From: Tubulanus polymorphus | Lineage: Eukaryota; Nemertea; Palaeonemertea; Tubulaniformes; Tubulanidae | Length of the DNA: 64,000 bases | Direction: 5' to 3' | NCBI RefSeq assembly: GCF_964204645.1 | Contig: NC_134033.1 | Coordinates: 10,809,155 to 10,873,154, forward strand | Notes under the pieces: generated by a model | Seen by the model: the letters and a program-made list of their open reading frames with translations, nothing else | Told to the model about the DNA's origin: nothing | Database searches by the model: none | Part shown: positions 1 to 13,800 of the stretch, one piece after another | Layout of the letters: every line of letters starts with the position of its first letter | Numbering within the stretch: position 1 is the stretch's first letter | Position numbers and translations under genes: made by a program

Positions 1-604
1 GGTATTTGTAGTGATGGTTAACTTTGACCAAAGTTTGAGCAACTGGTGCCTGTTCTTTAGGTTCTCCACTACATATGTTAGCAAATATAAATGTAGATGT
101 GTTTGCTATTGTTAAATCAGATTTGTTGTTTGTATAGCTAATGTTACTTGTGTATCCCACTATATGTTTATTGTCTATAGTTAGAGCATCATAACTGTGA
201 ACTATTTTAAAACGCTTTGCCCCAGGTTCCCCTTGTTATTGTAAAGTCATCCCCTGAGATCGAAGATAGTTTTCCTAATTTCGCTTTCTCAATATTTTTA
301 AAGTTACATCAGAAATTCTTCCATGTTTCAGGTCAATTTGGATGTGGTACGACGGGAATGAGAAATTCTTGTTTTCTTAAGTCTTTCTTTTTTTCCGTTT
401 TCTCTAATAACCTCAGGCTTCCGCGATTTCTAAAATATCAAAAGAGTCAATTTAATTCTTTTCGTACAATATTTTCTGCACCTGTACTGTTTTAATATTG
501 TATGCGCCATGAATGAATGTCCTTGCTCTAGAATTCTGAATACAAGATCCATTTATATAAGCACACATCGACTCAATAGTCAAGCTCGGTTAAGTCCTCA
601 CATT

Positions 605-925
605 GTCAAAGTCATCTCTATTCTTTATTCCAAATTAGTATTTCTAAAACAATTTACTAAGTGTAAGTCGTCAACACATTACTGAAGTCGTGTCTATTTT
701 TGAATCCCAATTTGTATTTCTAACTCAATTCACTTGGTGTAAGTCATCATTTGAATGAGTTAAAATAATCTCTATTTTTGTTTCCCAATTAATATTTCTA
801 ATTCAATCTACTTCGTCATCTATATTTTTAGTCCTAATTTAGTGTATTTCCAATTCTATTTACTATTTAAGTCATGACACAACTTATAAGTCATCTAGTT
901 CCAAGTTGTATTTCTAATTCAATGC
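605..925 (+). repeat. degenerate tandem repeat, unit about 80-100 bases
   Basis: Four imperfect copies of a block with AAGTCATC / CTATTTTT / CCCAATTTGTATTTCTAA(T/C)TCAATT. AT-rich and non-coding. It sits in the unc-80 intron at the left edge of the window. Confidence 0.5.
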
Positions 926-1176
926 TGGAGAAAATATGAAAATTTGGGAAAATTCCACCCTAGTGTGTTGAATAACGGGAATACCGCTATAGTGTGTCTA
1001 CAACGCGGTGCGGTGTATCGTTGGTTACTAATATTTCACTATGTTTGACAGGTGCTGTCATCTTTGTATAGAGATAAAAACTAAAAACTAATTACATCAA
1101 TACACCGCAGTGTGGTGTACTAGCAAAATCCATTACCGATTCATACACCTACTGCAGTGTAGATGCACTGAAAGGG
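922..1176 (+). mobile_element. TTAA-type MITE (piggyBac-like), family B, copy 1
   Basis: Ends GCACTGAAAGGG followed by TTGA; the interior (GGTGTATCGTTGGTTACTA..ACATCAATACACCGCAGTGTGGTGTACTAGC) matches the copies at 9419-9688 (inverted) and 23623-23898. The left terminal repeat is lost. Confidence 0.6.
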
Positions 1177-1834
1177 TTGAGCTAGTTTCACTGCATTGTA
1201 TCACTTCACAGCACAGACTCAAAGCTAAGACGTATTCAAGATTTTCATTATTTAAAGTTGTTTAGCATGTTCTTTCTCAAGCAACTTCACATTTTCAGCG
1301 GGTTTTAATGGAAATATGTTTTTCTAATTCCCTGGGTTGGATATTTGAATGTGTACTGTATTCGCAGCGTGGTTGGGGAAGTCAAGTTGGCATTTTGAGA
1401 CGCTGCATGCATGGGACGACGCGTGTATATGAAATCACTTTTCGCATGTGCATTAGCAGCATTACGTTACGAACACTCAACAGATAAAATTCTTCAAACA
1501 TATTTTTAAGATATATTCGGCTTTTCAACAAACGATATTTCTCAAATGAACAGCATAAATATGTTTTGTATTGTTCACTTTTTTGCTTTTGACTGAAAGA
1601 ATGTTTTCTTTTAAATTTGCTCAAAAAATTCTTCATAGATATTTTTGCAATCAGTTTGAAAGATACTGAAACAGTTTGCATGAATTTATATCTGTGTCTT
1701 TTTGGAATTCTATTTGGATTATTATGTTAATCGTCGATTAATTGCTGCTCCAGAAAACTCCAATGTTTAGCTGTGTCCGGACCAAACAGTCTAATGCTCA
1801 ATATTGTAGTCGATTGCGCTGTTTAATTTTTTAG

Positions 1835-4800
1835 GATACGCAATTTTCTCAAATTCTCGAAGACAGTTTGGATTTCTTCAACATCCCGGACGATGAGAAG
1901 GATTCGTATTCGTTGATTGACACCAAAACAAGTATGTAACCAAACATGTACATGTGCCACATGTTGAACATGTATTATCATATATACGTGTGCCACTACC
2001 GGTATATACCATCTTCCCCAGGGATTCAAACCTGATGACATTGCTAGAATCAGCTACGGCACAAAATCCTGACGCACCAGCCTGTGCGTGCAGGTACATG
2101 CACAAGTTGGCGGGCCGCACAAAAATTCGCGACGCCAATCAGATTGCCCCTTGTATAATCGCTGAGGCAAATTTTATGGATAAACTATAAATGGAAAACC
2201 GTGCAGTTAATGATAAAGTTCATTTTACTGTTTCTGTGACAATGAGATTTAGATAAATCTCAAAACTGTCAATAAAATATACTTTAAAATATCATCAATG
2301 GTGAAGTTATTGATTATCTTTACGCGACGAATCAGTTTTCTGTCAGATTATGACATTGTTTTGTATAATATTGCTTTGTATTTCTAGGTCAGATGCACAA
2401 TCTCAATTCGTACGTTCGAGATTTCTACTTTTTTCGTCGTAATTTCTACCCACAACTATCGATGGTTCACATGGATTCTCAAGACGCCTTCAATTCTCTT
2501 CAAAAACAGGTAGGGAGTCGCTAAAGTATCATTGACGAGAATCTGTTTGAGAACTAGAAAAATTTGGGCAGAGTTTCACTTAGAATGTTGATGAAATTTT
2601 GACTGGGTTTCATGGAACTACGATCTACGATGATTCAGAGTTCAGAGGATTGTGTTTTTGTTTTTCAGGCTTTCACACTGAAATTCGCTGAAGTTGGAAA
2701 AGTATTATTTTCTACAGCTGTATTACAAAGCACACCACCGGGACAGGTACGCGAATCATACCTTAGAACGTTATTCAGCCAAGAATTACTCTTAATTTTA
2801 ATACGAGACAAAAAGTACTTCAGAGGTTGACTAGTTTAGTTGATGTGCAAGCTTTCGCTTCTAGTGTAGTGCTTCTAGTAGCTTCATCAGGCGAATGAAA
2901 GAACAACATTAGCAGTAAAACTACCGCATTGGCATCACCGCAACTTCACCGGTGTCAGAGAATTCAAACTCAACCTGTTAGATGAATAAACAAATTCATT
3001 GTTTTTGCCTACCAGGCGCGTTGGAAGCAATTTTTGATCGCTGCGGCCAAATGCCGAGTTTGGACTGGTTCTAAATATTGCCGCCGTGGTGAATTTACTT
3101 AATTTCTTAAAAAACGTGGTATAGAAAGACAAAAAAAAACGTCTTTCAGTAAATTATTGGCGCGGCTTTCGCAGTTGCACTTCCACCGCCATTGCCTACA
3201 TACCGGTATCTACTGGTGTCAGTACTGGGTTTAACAGTCGACGCGTTTACAAAACGATTTAAATCTGACAATTATTTTCTCATCTCATAATTCTTGCTTT
3301 AAACGATATTTTGTTTAAGGTCGCTACATTTATTCTGTATCCACTGAAAACTCTGTACATTTAGATTAAGAAATGCATCTTATATTTCAGTGAAGGATTC
3401 ATAGCCGAAAAGTTCATGTAATTGTGCTATTGATGTACATGCAACGTTCACACATGCTGTCAAGTTGTACTTGTAGATATGTAGATTGTTTGGGACGAAT
3501 GAAAAATGATTAATCACATCCAACAGAAGAGCTTGAAACTCTGAAATACTGATTTGATTTACAGTGTACAGAGCGTTCTAGTCTCACTGCTGTTCAGATA
3601 TTCATTTGTACAATTTTACTGCAGCATTCGTAGTGTACTATGGTAAATTCAATAATGCAAATCGTGTCAAATTGATTTCATCGAGAATGATATTCTAGCT
3701 TATTCAATTAGGGATGGGCAACTTACCTTCTAACAAATAAAACTATGATTCTAAATCAAATCTATGCCTCATTCGTTGAAAGTTTTAACGATTCATTCAA
3801 ATTTAGCAGCAAAGATTAACATCAAGAGATTGCGGCGTACAGTTTCTGAGATGTTCGATAACAACATTAGCAGCACGTCTACCGCATTGACAATACCTCA
3901 ACTCAGCCGGTGTCAGAAACTTCAAACTCGACCTGTTAAATGGATGAACAAATACAATGTCTCAATGTATCTAGGCTGGTACCTACCGGCATCAGTGCTG
4001 GGCATGATATTCAACGCATTCACTCTTTTAGTTCTGAAGAATTTTAAATCTGATGTTTATTTTCTCATCAAAATTCTAGCCGTAAACGATCTTTTGTTTA
4101 TGATCACTACGTTCGTTCTTTATCCGCTGAGAACTGCGTACGTTTACGCCGTTCTGGGGGATATTGTATTTCACTGGAATAACTGGAATTTCGGTTGGAT
4201 TTTTATCTCGGTCACCTTGCCATTTTTCTACATGTTTCAGATGACCCGTAACTGGTGCACGGTACTGCTCAGTCTAGAGCGGTTTATCGTCGTATTGTTT
4301 CCGATAAAATCGCGTGGAATTCCCAAGAAGTTGGTATCAGTTTGGGCGATGGCGTTTATTTCACTGTTAGGTTTTTGCGGTCATTTTGCTCTATTGATAC
4401 CAGAACGCAGGCTTGTGTTTATGAAATGTCCCAGCCATTGGCCGTATATCATGATCCGGGCTGAGAAATATCATTACTGGAACAAAAATTTACATACATG
4501 GCGCTATGAAATATCTGCAAACTATCTATTCATGTATCTTACTGTTATGATCCCAATTTGCGTTTTATTCGTCATCAACGCTATTATTAGTTCAGTGATG
4601 TTTTATCGTCGGGTTACTCGACGTTCACAGCTCGGTGTAGCTGATGAATCGTCTAAAAGGGAAATGAGGGTTTTGAGGATGGTTTTATCGGTAGTTTCGT
4701 TGTTTATTATTTGTGAAGTTATCGGTTTTATCAACCGTTTGAACATAATCCCTAAATTTCGCGGGGTGAGGCTTATCGCGTTAGGATTTTCGATCATCGA

Positions 4801-7800
4801 TTCGTCGGTGAACTTCATCGTGTATGGTGCGACAAATGATAAATTCCGAAAAGCGGCTTTCAACATTCTGCGCTCATTACACGGTACTTCACGAATAAAA
4901 TGACCGGCTGGGCCGAATAAAACTAGCGATCCTGTAGAAATCAGCAGCGCCTCAGAAGACTGTTTTTTGAAAATTTTACCCAGCATTGATTACGGCACTT
5001 CGTAAATGCAGGGATATGAACTTCAACTAGATTAAAACACATGATCTATGAAAGTCAATGAAATGTGAAGATTATGAGGGCGATCAGCCGTTTTTTGATA
5101 TTATATATGAGCTGAGGGTGGATCCAGATACCTAATAATGTGTATCTTACACACTTTGTTGGGGAGGACAGGGGTTGTTAGTAAGCGCTAAAATTTGTAT
5201 GACATGCAGTGTCCACGCATATCGTTGTGTTGGTATCTTTATCCAGTGGGGTTGGAAGTGCGATAATTTACTGAATGACCTTGTTTTCTTTGAATGCCAT
5301 GTTTTTGAAGAAATTGAAATAAATTCGCCGTGGCAATATATTAGAACCTGTCAAAAATTGGCAATTGGTCGCGGCCATCAAAAAATGCTTCCAATGCGCC
5401 TGTTATCCTAAACTTATAGAAATGAACAATAAAAAACTTCTATCAAACAGAACATTTAGATAAACAGATATTGCTTGCTAACTTGATAACTCTACAGAAA
5501 CTGAAATACTCTTTCAATCGATATGCTTACTACGTACAGTAGAAAGAATGTTGGACACATGTTCGGATATTCCATCCTCCCCCAGCAGGGATTCGAACCT
5601 GATGGCATCGAGATTTCCACGGTACGAAACCCTGCCACACTAAGACCGAGTGCGCAGCTACATGCCCAGCTTAGATGATGTCATTATCAGCCAATCAGAT
5701 ATCCGGTTTTATTTTAGCCCAGGTTTTCCCAATTATAGTTCTTCCTTGAAATTTACCTCGGCGATTATACAACGAGCAATCTGATTGGTGCCGCAAGTTT
5801 TCGTGCGGCAAAGCTGCGCATGTACCTGCGCACCCGGTCTAGTGTGGCAGGGGTTCGTACCGTGGCTGAGTGTAGCAATGCCATCAGGTTCAAATGCCTG
5901 CCGAGGGAGGATGGGATATTCATGCACACAAATTAAACATTATGAATTCAAATTCTATAAAATTGCTAATATCATCGAGAATGGTATTTTTCTAATTTAT
6001 TCAAAGGAAAATGGGCAGCTGTAGTGTAATTCAAACGGATAGAACGGGGAGATGATTCTTAATCAAAAGCCACATTTTTAGCGATGTATTTATTAGAATT
6101 AAGCAGCAAAGATTAACCCTTTCGGTGCTGACTAATTAATATCCTCGAGTGCGGGAGATAATTTAAAAAATTTCAGCCCAGTGCACCAGATAATAGGCAT
6201 GAGTTATAATGCATCTACACCCGGTTAACACCTCTACGAATCTTAATTTCAATGGAATATATCTTTCGTTACTGACGCTAACTCATGTAAACTTCCTGCA
6301 TATTACTTAAACTATTACGATTGTGCAAACACTTGTCCAAATTTTTCTGAGGAAAATAGACATGTACGATTCGTAGAGTAGCCATGTTAACCTGGTGTCG
6401 AATCAATACAACCACCATAATGCTAAAAACGACTTTTCACATTAACAGATGCAAACTTATGTAAACCTTTGTACATCTTACTCGGACCTTTCTGATTGTG
6501 CAAAAACTTGTTCAGAATTGTCTAACGAAAAATGAAAAATGTAAAATTATGCTAAAAATGAATTTTCTTCTATCACAGATGCAAACTCATGTAAACTTTG
6601 TACATGAAGAGCTGACGAAGCTTCCATCGTTTCCGCGTAAAGCTCTGGAGGCAGAGTTCAGTTTGTATAAAGGTCCGATGGGTCAGGAGATGTACGGACT
6701 CGATATGCTTCATAAATACGTCTGGGGAAAGGTATGGTAGCATTATTTATTCATATTTTAAGCTGCAAGTTGAATCAAGAATAATCCACAAAACATTGTA
6801 ACATAAATGTTCATACATATATATTTATAATGGTAAAATTCAGGGGCTGCAGTTCCTCAAAAGTTGGTAAGAGTTAACCAGTGGATCTTTGACATAGGGA
6901 CAATTAGAAGTTCATTGTTACTATGGTATTTATCCACCGGGTATCTCTAAACAACTTTTGAGCAACTGCAGGCCCTTCGATCTAGTTCCACAGTATAGAC
7001 TTTGACAACAGAGCTAAAACATTGAAAATGTTTGCGGCCGAACTTAGCCAACAACTGTGGAACTGTATCCAGTATGCACATTAGGGCCTAGTTAATTGCT
7101 GGAAATTGTTGGGTCCAGTTCTACAGTTCTTGGATAATATTTCACTCTAGAATACACCAATTTCAACTCTTTTGAGTCTAACTAAACCGAACTGCGGAAC
7201 CGGTTTCTGCAGAATATCTATAACATATTCTTTACTGATATAAGTACGGTAGATCTGTTGCTAGCATCTGACAATCATTTTACAGTAAAGGTCGTTTATA
7301 ACGCCACTGTTAGGACCAATGAAAAATATGGCTTATAACGAATTTGGCAGCGTTATAAAGTACAATATTTTCATTGGATTTGAGTTTGTTTGGGCAAAAT
7401 TTGTCGTCGGAAAAATGTCGGCGTTATTGCAACCAATGGCATTATAAAGGATGACGGCCTTATAACAGACTTTGACTAGTTATAACTCTCAGAAATTGAA
7501 GTTACGATTTCGTAAATCATGTTGATCATTGATTGCAGCTTGTGAGTACATTGTTTCACTGTATGACCTCGACCTTCACGTGGGTTACCGATATCCCGTT
7601 GTTTCTGAATGTTATAAACGGAACGATGTTGCTGCATTGTGACGACTCGGCGATGTTACGATATTCCCTGGCAACGTACATCAGCACCGCTCGTCATTTC
7701 AAACATGTCTTCTCCACTAACGGGTGAGTGATTTACATGTGGCACGTACATGTAGGGCTACTGTGGATGTCACATATACATGAGCATGTAGGTCATGTTA

Positions 7801-10800
7801 CTATAACATGTACACACATGCGACTGCTACCAACAGCTACAAATCAGATTCTTATCTAAGCCAACATTGAAAATTCATTCGAAATTAGCTTTGCAAAATA
7901 CAACTCTCAGGCAAGTTGTACAATTGTGACTTCAGTCCAAAAATGATCTTACAGCGTAAGACTGGAGATTGGCTAGAGTACAAAGATGGATGGTCTTTTA
8001 GATTGGTCTTGAATCTAAACTATGAATTTGATCCCTGACTTACTGGTTTAAGTCAGGCATTGAAGATTGATTTTCAAGTGGTGGCCCACTATTCGAGTGA
8101 TGGCCCACTCTATATATATGTGAAGTTATGGCCCACTATTCAAGTGAAGGCATGGCCCACTATTAATTGATGGCCCGTCCCTCATGTAAAGTTATTGCCC
8201 TCTGATCAAGTGATGGCCCGCTATTCAAGTGAGGTGATGTCCCAGTCTTCAAGTGATGGCCCACTCTTCATGTGAAGTTATGGCCCACTATTCAAGTGAG
8301 GTGATGTCCCAGTCTTCCAGTGATGGCCCACTCTTCATGTGAAGTTATGGCCCACTATTCAAGTGAGGTGATGTCCCAGTCTTCAAGTGATGGCCCACTC
8401 TTAATGTGAAGTTATGGCCCACTATTCAAGTGAGGTGATGTACCAGTCTTCAAGTGATGGCCCATTCCTCATGTGAAGTTATGGCCCACTATTCAAGTGA
8501 GGTGATGTCCCAGTCTTTAAGTGATTGCCCACTGTAGATGTTACTATAATTGTTTATCATTTATTGTTTATTCTAGTTTTATGTATATAATGCCTACGAT
8601 CCTACGTGTTTACGCTCACAATCAGGCGAATCCACTTCTCTGTTCATCCATCGAATATACGTGTAAACAGTTCTACATTCTACATAGAAAACCATTTGTG
8701 TTACAGGTACGTGTCACAAATCTGCAAATTCAATCTAACTTCTGAAATGAAGAACTTTGCATTACCGTAAAAATATCTAATTTATACCTTCCATATTTAA
8801 TCGGTCATTCCTGAAGTATGAAAGCATCCTTGAGGGGTCAGAAATTTCTAGGTGTAAAGGCTGAGGGGGTTGAAAATCTGCAAAATATTACCCTCATACT
8901 CAATGAGCGGTCCCCTTTTACAGATAAGGGAAGGAAAGAGATGTCTCTACTAATTAACTGAAATTACTTCTAATATCATCATCACCTTTCATATCTGAAC
9001 TGTTAGAACAATTTCAATAGACAAACTTTTCATTTTCGATAGACAATTTCAATCTAAACTTTTGAAATATCACAAGATATATCATGTTCTTCCTGTAGAT
9101 GTTTGGAGCGATTGCTCCGATATTAGACGTGGATGAAGAGAGTTTATTCATCGACTATAACAAAGTTCCGCCAAAGACTCTGTTCAAACTCGTATTGACG
9201 CTTGAAACGCCGACACCGGACCCTCTTCAGATACTGGACCTCGTTCACGGGGATAAACCTCTAAAAGCTCTGGTAAGATTCAAATACTCGTTGTGAGATA
9301 AGAGTTAACTGCACAGTTACTCAGTTGTGGAATTAGCACAGTTAAGTGGATAGACATTTGATTATAGAGTTTTGAAATTATACTGTGAAACCCCGCCCCC
9401 ATGCAGATATAATATTAACCCTTTCAGTGCGTCTACACCGCAGTGGGGTGTATAAATCAGTGATGGATTTTGCTAGTACACCGCACTGTGGTGTATTGAT
9501 GTAATTAGTAATTATCTCTCTTGAAAAATTGCAGCACTTGTCAGACATAGTGAAATACAAGTAACTAACGATACACCGCGCCACGGTGTAGACGCACTAT
9601 AGTGGTATTCCCGTTATGGGTGGAATTTTTAAAAATTTTCAAATTATCTCTAGCACTATAGGGTATTAACTAGTCAGCACTTAAAGGGTTAAGATAAGAT
9701 TGAATTTTGCAAACAACTTGGTCCACCTCACTGCAAATGCTACCCTTGCCCTGTACATGTACAAATAAATATACTTACACGATGCACATGTGTAAAACCA
9801 CATGTACATGTTTGAAGTTGTGATTTCAGGATTTTTGTTACGAAATGGAGTTGAATGAGTTTTCAATGATCGATGCTATAAATATGTGTGTAGCGGTCGT
9901 AGCATACGCCCCTGATTCTAATCGCAGTATTCAAATGCTTGTAAGTATAACCTCCTTTCCGTATACTGTGACATATATCTACCATGGCTTCATGCACTCC
10001 ACCTATGACATCATATACCCTTCATCCACACAAATCCCCCTATGACATCATATACCCTACACCATGGCTTCACCCATAGGGGGTACTGTATCCCCCATGT
10101 CATCATATGCCGGTACCCATCATGGCTTCAAACAATCTCCCTACAACATCACTGATATGGTTATTTTCAGAGTGTATTAGAAGCCCTTGTCCCTCCGTAT
10201 TTGGTTCATGTTTATGAACAAACGAAGAAGCGCGACAGTAACCCTGCAGCGATACAAGAGGAAGTCAATATCATCGGTAATCTAGCGATCAGTATGAGAG
10301 CGTTGATCACTAGCTGTGAAGCGTTGACCAGGTAAAAAAAAAACTACCCTGCCGCCTGTTACACGGTGTAGGCTTAGATAAAAACCAGTCTAAGCTTGTC
10401 TTGGTTTTGTAACCATCTTAGAAAAATCTTAGGACCAGTACCAAGTTGCGCAGTGGTCTTAATCTTGAGACTGGTCTTAAGTTGGATATTGAACTAAGAT
10501 AGTTTTAGATTGGTCTTAATTCTGAGCCATGACTGAATACAACTGGCCCCAGTATTTCCAAAGACTGATGACTGCAACTGACAAACTACAGTCATCATCC
10601 ACATTGATGTGTTTGATTTGTTAACATGAAGTTGTTTTTTTTTTCTTTTCGATAGAAATATAAGTGGACCTCGTAATTTGGAGAATATCAACACATCGAG
10701 TATAAAACCCGTGCAGAATCATAGTTCTAGTCAAGGCGCCGGTATTTATTATGACGATCGAGAGGATTCTACTTACATCAGGTTCGTTTAACCCTGAGAT

Positions 10801-13800
10801 GTGACAGAGACCTGTTTTAACATGGGCCCGATTGTGGCATGTTTTTGGTCTTACAAGTAATCAGTAATACCGATCTAGAGTTGAGAGAGGCCAAGGCTTT
10901 AGCTTATTTGGGCCACATCCAAATTCATAAGTCTTAAAATTCTCGGCTAATATTGAGTCGTAAACGTGTTTAAGTGTATCGTATTAAGCTTGGTATTTAC
11001 AAAAACAAGACCCAGTTCCGTTGATCGGATTTAAGTTCGAATCTAGAGTTGAAATTAGTTCATTTCTGTTGTTTTAACCGTACAGTTATCACTAATTACT
11101 GTGGAACTGTGTCCTGGTGAATTTAGGCAGGTTTCAATCTGTCTGTACTGATTCGGGAGTTCACTTCTGGCATGTTCGTTTTGACCAGAATTCGATCGAC
11201 CTATTCTGGATTTGCATAATCTGTAACCCTGATAAAAGCAGCCATTAGAGAGTTTAGTAGGTTGTGATCTACCGATTGCGGAATTCTCTTCTGGCGCATT
11301 CGTTTGGATCAGAACACACTAACTATTCATAATAGCATAATCTGTAAACCTGATAGAAACGGCCAGTAGAGAGTTTGGCAGGTTTACGCTCTTCCTATTT
11401 CAGAATAGCATAATCTGTAAACCTGATAGAAGCGGCCAGTAGAGAGTTTGGCAGGTTTACGCTCTTCCTATTTCAGAATAGCATAATCTGTAAACCTGAT
11501 AGAAGCGGCCAGTAGAGAGTTTTGTAATCCAAAATTGATATTCCTAAACCAGAATACGTTCAATTGAAACCTTCCTTTAAAAGATGAATTACGAATTCTT
11601 GAATTACGAAATGAGCGTTGAATTGTTGAGTTTATTTCAGTCCACGTCACATGGAAGAAGGTCGCTATCGACAAATGGCCACTCAAGACGAAGACGCCGA
11701 ACTACGTAACGAATTCCGGAAACCGCGGGATTCGTTGTTGAATATTTGCGTGGAATTCTTCGCGAAGTGTTTACCGCGAGTTAAAGAATTGCGGAAGTTA
11801 CTCCCAGATCCGAATGTTAGATTTCCCGATCTACTCGATCATAAAGCTCACAATGTAAGTTTGACCAAAAAGCTGCTCATCATGTAAGTTAGATCAAAGA
11901 GGTCACAATGTAAGTTAGATCGGAAAGCTCGTGATGTTAGTTACATCAAAAAGCTCACAATGCAAATTAGATTATAGATTCAGCATAAACCCCACAAATT
12001 CAGCTACTTAATAATTGTTTGTCTTTGGAAACATGAACTGTGGAACTGAATGCCTGTCAAACTATTGTTTGCCTTTATTTGCTCTTATCTGTGCGAATTC
12101 CTTGTTCTGCTTTATGTCTATGAATTAAGTGAATGTTATGTTGTGTTATTTGTTTTTGCAGAGATTGGCTGATATTGCTCATACGCTACTGAAACTAGCG
12201 CCATACGACCCGATAATAATGGGTTGCCGTGGTCTACAACGGTAAGTCAGTCTGTGTGAAAAAATACTATTTCATAGGTGGCAATGGGGTCAGTTGCATA
12301 GTCATGGCTTAGATTTAAGACCATTCTAAGACCATCTTAGCAACTTATGACCAGTCTAAGCTAATTTTGGTTCTATAACCAATCTTAAAACTTAAGACCA
12401 ATCTAAGCTCATTTTGGTTCTATAGCCAACCAAACAACTCAATACCAGTCTGCAGAGTAAAGACATCTTTTGGATTCAAGTCATGACTGCAACTGGGCCC
12501 CAGTCTCAATTTTCATAATCAAAACCCAAATTTGCTGCTGCCTTAAAATATAAAATGCCAATAGGTGTGTTTAACAAATTTAAAGGACATATCAAACCTT
12601 GACCTTTGTTATTGTAGGTATATGACGGAGATATTACCGATCACTGATTGGTCGATTGAAGCGGTGCGTCCGGCTTTGAATCTGATTCTACGACGCCTCG
12701 ATCGTCTGTTCAATAAGATTTATAAAAAAGCCGTACTACGTCGCCAGCTGGACTGGGACTCGGCGGCCAACTTACTGAAAGGCGTTTATTTAACGTTGCT
12801 TAGATACAAATACGTCGCTCATCTGCCGCACCTGAAGGTATGTCATTTGATTTTGCGAAAAACGAAAACAATTTTTAACCTGTTCACTACCAACAGAGAC
12901 CGAAACTTCAATCACTAATTTTGCTCTTCGTTCTTAAATAGTTGCTTGTTATTGTGGTTTGTAATTTGAACAAAGTGGTCGACAAAGATTTTCAGAGGCC
13001 GTAACAAAATCAATATCACGATTCCCCACTTCCTACTATATCCACCATTGCGAAATTTTGGTCGGCTACTAGCTACTCAGCGCACTTCTATGTGGTACCT
13101 AGGTGGTGTGTATTGACTGTCTACTTTCATTGTAGTTCCTATCAGCTGTATAGGTGTCACCACATACATGCATCATCAAAAATAAGCTGACACCATCTGG
13201 ATCTGGTACAACAGGGCGTGCACAATCAACAGTGATAGGGTTAATCATTTTCTCTCAATTTCATAAAGACCTGTGAATATCTATTTACAGACCGTTATCA
13301 ACATGTGTTTGAACATAATCCTATCGGACGTTGGCGCCGTCAGTATCAACGATAGTTTGCATAACGTCACCCATAGCAACAACTGTAACGACCTATTACT
13401 CAGTCAACAGTTAGAGGCGCCACCTAGATTCTGTTCGGCGGTGGTGAAACTGATGGCGATGCAGATGCAAGCGCTAGGGGTAAGTGGATCAGTGTAGGAC
13501 TACAGTTTATGAGCGGTCAGTGTTGGATGAAGTTAACCTGAGATAGAGCCAAGATAAGCTGAGACTTGAGTTGTTAGATTGGTTAATAGAACCGAAATGT
13601 GCATAGACTCGGTCTTAAATTGGAGCCATGACTGTGCAACGTGCTTCAGGGTGAGATGTTGATAACATTTATTCGGTTGTTTTCAGGAGCAGTTTTCATT
13701 GGAGCACATTTGTGGAGGAATGTCCGTATTTCCAACTGCTGAGAAGACTTTGAATATGTTAATTAATCTGATAATCCCGCTGTGTATCCGAGTGGGCAGT

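Larger units (their letters stand above)
1..1834 (+). other. unc-80 intron, left edge of window
   Basis: No exon found. Apart from the degenerate tandem repeat at 605-925 and the MITE at 922-1176 I see only AT-rich intronic sequence. The first bases (TTTGAGCAACTGGTGCC) belong to a dispersed repeat also seen near 6950 and 23285. Confidence 0.5.

Noticed and set aside
217-495. Plus-strand ORF of 92 codons at the window start
   Set aside because: AT-rich intronic sequence without splice borders, and no resemblance to UNC80 or another protein.
4603-4986. Minus-strand ORF of 127 codons
   Set aside because: Antisense shadow of the C-terminal half of the nested GPCR.
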